NCBI RefSeq assembly: GCF_900699045.1
Contig: NZ_CAADHL010000003.1
Coordinates: 62,001 to 126,000, forward strand
Length of the DNA stretch: 64,000 bases
DNA from: Candidatus Williamhamiltonella defendens
Lineage (GTDB): Bacteria; Pseudomonadota; Gammaproteobacteria; Enterobacterales; Enterobacteriaceae
Direction: 5' to 3'
Shown here one piece after another: positions 58,705 to 64,000 of the stretch. Each line of letters opens with the position of its first letter. The stretch's first letter is position 1. The position numbers and the translations under genes are program-made. The notes beneath the pieces are model-generated. The model did not search any database. It was not told the DNA's origin and saw only the letters and a list, made by a program, of their open reading frames with translations.

Positions 58705-59597
58705 TATCGCCTCCTTGTCCTTGTTTTGGCATCACTGGTATTAAGAGTTGTGTACATTTCGGGTCTGCGGTCGCGAAATAGACCCCATGATGACCGTTGA
58801 ACAGCAATGTTTTTCAAATCAAATTCATACACTAAAACTGCTTCTTCTGCTTGAGTGGCCTCGGCAACTATCTCTCCGAGATGGTTTGTAATAAAAGAAG
58901 ATCCATAAAAAGTGATTTCTAATCCCTCAACGTATCGACTGAGTTCTTTTCCAATTCGATTGGAAACAACAATAGGTACCATATTTGCTGCAGCATGACC
59001 TTGTTGCACCAAGGTCCAATGGGGCTGACTATTGATTGCAGGAAAATTGGGCTCAGAGCCAATAGCAGTAGGATAAAAAATAATCTCCGCACCTTTTAAC
59101 ACAAGGCAACGTGCCGTTTCTGGAAACCATTGATCCCAACAGATTCCCACACCTATTTTGGCATACGAGGTGTCCCATACTTGAAACCCGGTATCTCCGG
59201 GTGTAAAAAAATGCTTTTCCTGATACCCTGGGCCATTAGGAATATGTGTCTTTCGGTAGAGATTTAATACAGTGCCATCTGCATTAATGACCACTAGAGA
59301 GTTATAATAGACATTGTGAGCAGATTCAAAAAAACTTAGCGGCAATACAACAGCTAATTCGGCAGCCAGAGTAGAAAAATACTTAATCAAAACACTGCTC
59401 TCGACGTTTTCAGCCAAACTATAATGTGCAGGGTTTTGATCAATACAAAAATACGGAGTGGCAAAGAGCTCCTGAATTAAGATAATCTGAGCACCTTGAG
59501 CATGTGCTTTTCGTATTAATTTTTCTGCTTTCTCAATATTTGTAGGCAAATTCCAAGAGCAAGACATTTGAGTTGCTGCTACTTTGACATGTGTCAT
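58704..59597 (-). CDS. aguB: N-carbamoylputrescine amidase
   Basis: AguB hydrolyses N-carbamoylputrescine to putrescine, CO2 and ammonia. It is a nitrilase-superfamily enzyme with the catalytic triad E43 (LIQELFATPYF), K116 (YRKTHIPNGPGY) and C153 (VGICWDQWFPE). Length is 297 residues, normal for the family. Lying directly upstream of aguA, it completes the agmatine-to-putrescine route. An arginine decarboxylase gene (speA) is not in the window. Confidence 0.95.
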   Translation of the reverse strand: MTHVKVAATQMSCSWNLPTNIEKAEKLIRKAHAQGAQIILIQELFATPYFCIDQNPAHYSLAENVESSVLIKYFSTLAAELAVVLPLSFFESAHNVYYNSLVVINADGTVLNLYRKTHIPNGPGYQEKHFFTPGDTGFQVWDTSYAKIGVGICWDQWFPETARCLVLKGAEIIFYPTAIGSEPNFPAINSQPHWTLVQQGHAAANMVPIVVSNRIGKELSRYVEGLEITFYGSSFITNHLGEIVAEATQAEEAVLVYEFDLKNIAVQRSSWGLFRDRRPEMYTTLNTSDAKTRTRRR

Positions 59598-59640
59598 AAA
59601 AAACTATCAATGTAAAAAATAGTTAGATTTCTTTTTTGTT

Positions 59641-60078
59641 TCACAAGAGACGATCTTGTGCTTTCTTTGAAGAAAACCAGCTTTCCAATATGATGAAGGC
59701 AGAAGTGGCATCTACACTACTTTTGTTAAGTGCGTGATATCCCCCTTTATCAAACAGGTAAGCACGAGCTTCTACTGTACTGAGTCTTTCATCGTGAAAG
59801 ACGACGTTGATACCAAACCGTCGATATAAAGCATGACCAAATTGACGGGCACTTTCAGTGATCGGTTGTTGTGTACCATCCATATTTAAGGGAAATCCTA
59901 CCACCACTAAATCAGGATACCATTCTAATAATAATCTTTCTATTTTGATCCAATCCGGAGTGCCATTTTTTGATTTACAGGCTGTTAATGGTCTAGCGGT
60001 TTCTGTGATATTTTGACCGATAGCAACACCAATACTTTTTGTACCAAAATCAAAAGCAATAATATTGGCCCATCTCAT
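59641..60078 (-). CDS. ruvX: RuvX/YqgF RNase H-fold resolvase-like protein
   Basis: RuvX (YqgF) is an RNase H-fold protein linked to Holliday junction resolution and to 16S rRNA 5' end processing. The N-terminal acidic motif is [12 protein letters not shown]. Further motifs are [14 protein letters not shown] and [11 protein letters not shown], with a final acidic site in [14 protein letters not shown]. Length is 145 residues (E. coli 138). Its ATG shares one base with the yqgE stop (TAATG). Confidence 0.94.
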   Translation of the reverse strand: MRWANIIAFDFGTKSIGVAIGQNITETARPLTACKSKNGTPDWIKIERLLLEWYPDLVVVGFPLNMDGTQQPITESARQFGHALYRRFGINVVFHDERLSTVEARAYLFDKGGYHALNKSSVDATSAFIILESWFSSKKAQDRLL

Positions 60079-60635
60079 TAAGCATGCCCTGCTTGTTGCG
60101 CAATATGAAAAATATTAATTCCTAGTTTACTGGCAGCTTCATACCAGCGATTAGGTATTAGTGTATTAAATAAAATTTCTGTATCTGCTTTTGTGGTTAG
60201 CCAGACATTGTCTATTAATTCCTGCTCTAACTGACCTTTTTGCCAACCGGTATATCCTACAGCGACCATAATATTTTTAGGTTGTTTTTTTGTACCGAGG
60301 GTTTTCAAAATATCTTTTGATGTAGTAATCATAGTGTCATCTGAAACATGAATACTAGAATTAAATCCTAATTGTGGAGAATGTAAAATAAAACCTCGAT
60401 CATCTGACAGGGGGCCTCCGCTCATCACAGGCTTATTTAAATGTCCTGCATCATGCACCGACGAGATATTTAACTTTTTTAATAACCGTTCTAAGGTAAA
60501 ACGAGCAACCGGTTGATTAATCATCAAACCCATCGCTCCATTTTCATTATGTTCACAGACATAAATCACACTGCGTTCAAAATAAGTATTTTGGAGTAGA
60601 GGCATTGCAATAAGAAAATGATGCTGTAAATTCAT
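60078..60635 (-). CDS. yqgE: UPF0301 protein YqgE
   Basis: YqgE is a conserved protein of unknown biochemical role that nearly always sits next to ruvX. The frame is open to 60737, but the ATG at 60635 gives [16 protein letters not shown], matching E. coli, so 185 residues are predicted (E. coli 187). Typical motifs are [36 protein letters not shown] and [15 protein letters not shown]. The 125 bases between gshB and this gene show no clear promoter. Confidence 0.92.
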   Translation of the reverse strand: MNLQHHFLIAMPLLQNTYFERSVIYVCEHNENGAMGLMINQPVARFTLERLLKKLNISSVHDAGHLNKPVMSGGPLSDDRGFILHSPQLGFNSSIHVSDDTMITTSKDILKTLGTKKQPKNIMVAVGYTGWQKGQLEQELIDNVWLTTKADTEILFNTLIPNRWYEAASKLGINIFHIAQQAGHA

Positions 60636-60760
60636 TGTATTTTTCAAAATTAATATATAAAGATAAAAATTATTAGGTGAGTTGTAGATTAACCATTTTA
60701 AATTATTATGAGCGCTAACTATCGAAATAAAAATCACTCTTATTTATAATGATCTTGATT

Positions 60761-61717
60761 TTAAAATATTTTTTTTTCAATGGCATTCATCAGCATAGCC
60801 GTAATAGAAATATGGCACTCGGTTTCAATTTCACGAGCACAAGTAGGGCTTGTGACATTAATTTCAATTAAATGGTGGCCAATAATATCCAGGCCAACCA
60901 ATAATAATCCTCTTTTTTTTAAAATTGGCCCAATACTATTGGCAATCTTCCAATCACTGTTAGTCAATGGGCGCACTTCACCTTTACCCCCAGCAGCTAA
61001 ATTACCCCTAGTTTCCCCTTGGGCGGGAATGCGTGCCAAGCAATAAGGAACTGGATCACCATCTATGACTAAAACGCGCTTATCACCTTCTGTAATCTCC
61101 GGTAAAAATTTTTGCGCCATACACAATTGATGCCCATTTTTTGTGAGCGTTTCTAGAATAACAGAAAGATTAGTATCCTCTTTTGTGATCCGGAAAATGG
61201 ATTCACCACCCATACCATCAAGAGGTTTTAGAATAATATCTTTTTGTTCTTTATGAAATTTACGAAGCTTTTCCATGTTACTGCTGACCAAGGTGGTTGG
61301 TGTGAATGCAGAAAACCAAGAAGTAAATAATTTTTCATTACAATCTCGTAAACTTTGTGGTTTGTTAACGACCAGTGTACCTTTGGCTTCTGCTCGTTCT
61401 AAAATATAGGTTCCATAAATAAACGCCATGTCAAATGGCGGATCTTTACGCATCAAAATCACATCAAGTTGCTCTAATGGTAAATTTGCGTTTTCCCCGT
61501 GTTGTGTAAAATAATACCAATTTTTTTCATCATGATTCACACTCAGCAAACGGGTTCTCGCCATAGCATCTCCATCTCGTAAAGCAAGATCACCCATTTC
61601 CATATAATGTAATTCCCATCCCCTATTTTGCGCTTCTAACAAAATAGCAAAACTGGTATCTTTTGTAATGTTAATGGAAGATATTGGATCCATCACAATA
61701 CCCATTTTTTTTATCAT
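60761..61717 (-). CDS. gshB: Glutathione synthetase
   Basis: GshB joins gamma-glutamylcysteine and glycine. The ATP-grasp protein has 318 residues (E. coli 316), with MDPISSINITKDTSFA at the N-terminus, DIILKPLDGMGGESIFR, AQKFLPEITEGDKRVL and GLDIIGHHLIEINVTSPT. It lies between rsmE and yqgE as in E. coli. Its retention while cysE is dead implies that cysteine or gamma-glutamylcysteine must come from outside. Confidence 0.96.
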   Translation of the reverse strand: MIKKMGIVMDPISSINITKDTSFAILLEAQNRGWELHYMEMGDLALRDGDAMARTRLLSVNHDEKNWYYFTQHGENANLPLEQLDVILMRKDPPFDMAFIYGTYILERAEAKGTLVVNKPQSLRDCNEKLFTSWFSAFTPTTLVSSNMEKLRKFHKEQKDIILKPLDGMGGESIFRITKEDTNLSVILETLTKNGHQLCMAQKFLPEITEGDKRVLVIDGDPVPYCLARIPAQGETRGNLAAGGKGEVRPLTNSDWKIANSIGPILKKRGLLLVGLDIIGHHLIEINVTSPTCAREIETECHISITAMLMNAIEKKIF

Positions 61718-61733
61718 TTTTTGGTCATCCCCG

Positions 61734-62465
61734 TTAGCCTAAATCACCAAAACGAACTTGTAGCGCTGTTATTGCAGTCAAAGCGGTAGTTTCCGTACGT
61801 AAGACCCGCGGACCTAATGAAATGGGTAAAAACTCATAATCTGCAGCCATGGCAATCTCGTCATTGGAGAGCCCTCCTTCCGGACCAATCAAAATTCGGA
61901 CACGGCTGACAGGAGGAATTAAAGTGTTAATGCGGTTATTTGCTCTCGGAACAAAATTTAACTTTAAGCTATCATCTTGGTGTGCACACCAGTTATGAAG
62001 TGGAAGCGCATTATATATTTTTGGAATTTTATTCCGCCCACATTGTTCACACGCTGAAACCACGATTTTTTTCCATTGCTGAATTTTTTTTTGGAAACGC
62101 TCTTTATCTATTTTGACACCACAGCGTTCCGAAAACAACGGAGTGACCGAATGAACACCTAATTCCACCGATTTTTGAAGTGTATATTCCATTTTTTTAG
62201 AACGACAAAGCACTTGGCCTAAATGTAAATACAACGGAGATTCATTATTTTGTAATATGGTTTCTTTCAGCCGAACATACGCTTTTTTTTTATCTATACG
62301 AATAATATTCGCCTGAATAATATCATTACTATCATGAAACAAATACAAGCTCTGCCCTAGCTTCATACGTAAAACCTTTATGACATGATGAGCGGCTTCC
62401 TCGCTCAGTTCAATTTGTGTGTGAGAAAAGAAAGGATATGGGTGATAAATACGAGGAATGCGCAT
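61734..62465 (-). CDS. rsmE: 16S rRNA m3U1498 methyltransferase RsmE
   Basis: RsmE methylates U1498 of 16S rRNA. It is a SPOUT-family protein with a PUA-like N-terminal domain. The C-terminal knot shows [17 protein letters not shown] and [16 protein letters not shown]. The open frame extends to 62504, but the ATG at 62465 ([11 protein letters not shown]) equals the E. coli start and length (243). It begins seven bases after the thiQ stop. Confidence 0.95.
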   Translation of the reverse strand: MRIPRIYHPYPFFSHTQIELSEEAAHHVIKVLRMKLGQSLYLFHDSNDIIQANIIRIDKKKAYVRLKETILQNNESPLYLHLGQVLCRSKKMEYTLQKSVELGVHSVTPLFSERCGVKIDKERFQKKIQQWKKIVVSACEQCGRNKIPKIYNALPLHNWCAHQDDSLKLNFVPRANNRINTLIPPVSRVRILIGPEGGLSNDEIAMAADYEFLPISLGPRVLRTETTALTAITALQVRFGDLG

Positions 62466-62472
62466 GTAGTTT

Positions 62473-63186
62473 TCAATCATTTGAAAAAATGGGGTGAATA
62501 CCAAGAACGCTGGCTTCTGGTCTATTTCCTATCAGCAGATCGTGAGTAGCGCCATCGTAATAAATTTTACCCTCTACAATTAATAATGTACGTTTAGCAA
62601 TACGGGCAGCATCTGCTAAATTATGCGACACCATTAATAAAGTAATCTGGTGCTCTGTACAAATTTCATCTAGTAATTGCAATATTTCATGGCGTAGTGC
62701 CGGATCTAATGAAGAAAAAGGCTCATCTAATAACAAAATAGGTTGACTTCGTAAAAAACAACGAGCTAACGCCGCTCGTTGACGTTGCCCCCCAGAAAGC
62801 TGCCCTGGAAGACGCTGTAAATAATTTTCTATTCCCATTTTTTTAGCAATTTCTAACCGAGATATTTTTTGACTTGATGTTAATTTTAAACTCGGATTCA
62901 ATCCTAATCCGATATTTTGCTCAATGGTCAGATGAGAAAATAAATTATTTTCCTGAAATAATATGGATATTGGTCTTTTATCTATGGTGGTGGATGTATG
63001 GTTTTGATTATTTAAAAAAATGAGCCCTTTATCTGCTGTTAAAAATCCAGAAATAAGGTTTAATAAAGTGCTTTTACCTGCACCACTTGGACCAAGAATA
63101 GCGACTCTTTCGCTCTGCTTTATTTGAAAGTTAAAATGCATATGCAACCCGTCATATAAATAGATCACATCTTCAAGAATTAACAT
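62473..63186 (-). CDS. thiQ: Thiamine ABC transporter ATP-binding protein ThiQ
   Basis: ThiQ powers uptake of thiamine and its phosphates with ThiP and the periplasmic ThiB. Walker A is [11 protein letters not shown], the ABC signature LSGGQRQR and Walker [13 protein letters not shown]. The ATG at 63186 ([13 protein letters not shown]) matches E. coli MLKLTDITWLY and gives 237 residues (E. coli 232); it overlaps the thiP end by 14 bases. Confidence 0.95.
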   Translation of the reverse strand: MLILEDVIYLYDGLHMHFNFQIKQSERVAILGPSGAGKSTLLNLISGFLTADKGLIFLNNQNHTSTTIDKRPISILFQENNLFSHLTIEQNIGLGLNPSLKLTSSQKISRLEIAKKMGIENYLQRLPGQLSGGQRQRAALARCFLRSQPILLLDEPFSSLDPALRHEILQLLDEICTEHQITLLMVSHNLADAARIAKRTLLIVEGKIYYDGATHDLLIGNRPEASVLGIHPIFSND

Positions 63187-64000
63187 GGCACCCTGGTAAT
63201 TTTTCAATAAAAATAAAGATGACAAAACACAATAATAAGAGAAGTAAAGCTGTCACTGCTGCATCATTAGTACGATAGGCTCCTATTTGCTGATATAAAT
63301 AAAAAGGAAGAGTCCGAAAAGGCTCATCATTGTTTGGTGAATTTCCCCCGCCAAATACAGCGACGATGCCAAAATCTCCCATGGATAAGACGCAGGAAAA
63401 AGCTAACGATTGTGCTAACGGGTGTTTTAAGGCGAGTAATTCTATCCAGCGTAATCGTTTCATACCTATTACATTCAAAGATAAACATAATTGATGATAA
63501 CGCTCAGCTAAATCTTGCATTGGATTTTCCAACACCTTTAATGTATATGGCATTGCCATCAAGGCATTGGTTAAAATAATTAATCCATAAGGAGATTCAG
63601 GTAACCCTGTACTATCTTTTAACAATAAAAAAATTCCAGTCGCCAGAACAATACTAGGAATAACCAGTATCAGCATTCCGCTCATTGTAAGTATATTGGC
63701 ATAACCGGTAAAACCGTGGGTTTTCAGTTCACGATGACTCCATAAAAGCATCATGGTAAGTATAAGACAAAGTATTCCTGAACTGATTGACACTTTTAAT
63801 GACGTGAAAGCCGCCTTCCAAAGTGCGTATTGCTTTAGTGATTGCAATAAACCGTGATGGCAGCCATTGATAATAACAGACAGTAAGGGTGGTAACAACA
63901 AGAGCAATACTCCACCTATGATTAATATATCAACTATTAATTCCCATAGATTATTTTTTGATTGAATCCATAAATATTCATAATGATTATTCACCGCTAA
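63173..64000 (-). CDS. thiP: Thiamine ABC transporter permease ThiP, C-terminal half (cut by window end)
   Basis: ThiP is the membrane permease of the thiamine transporter. The frame stays open through the window edge (L-A-V before the GTG at 63994), so only the last 276 residues are seen; E. coli ThiP has 536. Six hydrophobic segments are visible. The permease EAA-type loop lies near [19 protein letters not shown]. The C-terminus, from [13 protein letters not shown] to FIFIEKLPG, matches the family. thiB probably lies beyond the window. Confidence 0.94.
   Translation of the reverse strand, partial: LAVNNHYEYLWIQSKNNLWELIVDILIIGGVLLLLLPPLLSVIINGCHHGLLQSLKQYALWKAAFTSLKVSISSGILCLILTMMLLWSHRELKTHGFTGYANILTMSGMLILVIPSIVLATGIFLLLKDSTGLPESPYGLIILTNALMAMPYTLKVLENPMQDLAERYHQLCLSLNVIGMKRLRWIELLALKHPLAQSLAFSCVLSMGDFGIVAVFGGGNSPNNDEPFRTLPFYLYQQIGAYRTNDAAVTALLLLLLCFVIFIFIEKLPGCHVNS

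Overview
The window is an AT-rich chromosomal segment of a gammaproteobacterium of the order Enterobacterales. Almost every intact gene reads as an orthologue of an Escherichia/Yersinia housekeeping gene, and short operons keep enterobacterial order (hisS-yfgM-bamB-der; pdxB-usg-truA-(dedA)-accD-folC-dedD-cvpA-purF-ubiX; yibN-secB-gpsA-(cysE); lptD-surA-pdxA-ksgA-apaH; uppS-cdsA-rseP-bamA-skp-lpxD-fabZ-lpxA-lpxB-rnhB; rpsF-priB-rpsR-rplI; thiPQ; rsmE-gshB-yqgE-ruvX). These blocks are joined in a non-enterobacterial order. Between them lie decayed genes (queC, cytR, dedA, cysE, an acyltransferase) and worn insertion sequences. This is the picture expected of a host-restricted bacterium in mid genome reduction, such as a facultative insect endosymbiont of the Hamiltonella/Regiella/Arsenophonus kind. 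The genus cannot be fixed from the sequence alone.

Layout. 1-3952 (+): end of hisS, yfgM, bamB, der. 3953-6824: a 2.9 kb insertion-sequence graveyard with IS3-, IS630- and IS5-family remnants on both strands. 6825-15351 (+): glnS, pyrG, eno, queC pseudogene, zipA, ligA. 15352-18013: 2.7 kb of decay holding an acyltransferase-3 pseudogene and a cytR pseudogene, both on the minus strand. 18014-29647 (-): tamB, tamA, apaH, ksgA, pdxA, surA, lptD. 29992-42858 (+): pdxB through ubiK, with dedA and cysE broken. 42867-56339 (-): hldE, the rpsF ribosomal operon and the envelope block up to uppS. 56340-57612: a decayed IS4-like DDE transposase. 57613-64000 (-): aguA, aguB, ruvX, yqgE, gshB, rsmE, thiQ and part of thiP.

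Functionally the segment is rich in outer-membrane biogenesis: BamA, BamB, SurA, Skp, LptD, TamA, TamB, RseP, and lipid A genes lpxA, lpxB, lpxD, plus hldE for the LPS core. The cell therefore seems to keep a real LPS-bearing outer membrane. Cofactor and nucleotide genes (pdxA, pdxB, ubiX, ubiK, purF, pyrG, gshB, folC) survive. Losses fall on regulation (cytR), queuosine synthesis (queC), cysteine synthesis (cysE) and surface modification (acyltransferase).

I found no new multi-gene system. The points I would check first are a SurA that has cleanly lost its second parvulin domain, a LigA with an insert next to its catalytic lysine, loss of cysE beside a retained gshB, the missing apaG and grxC, and the layered IS remnants at synteny breakpoints.
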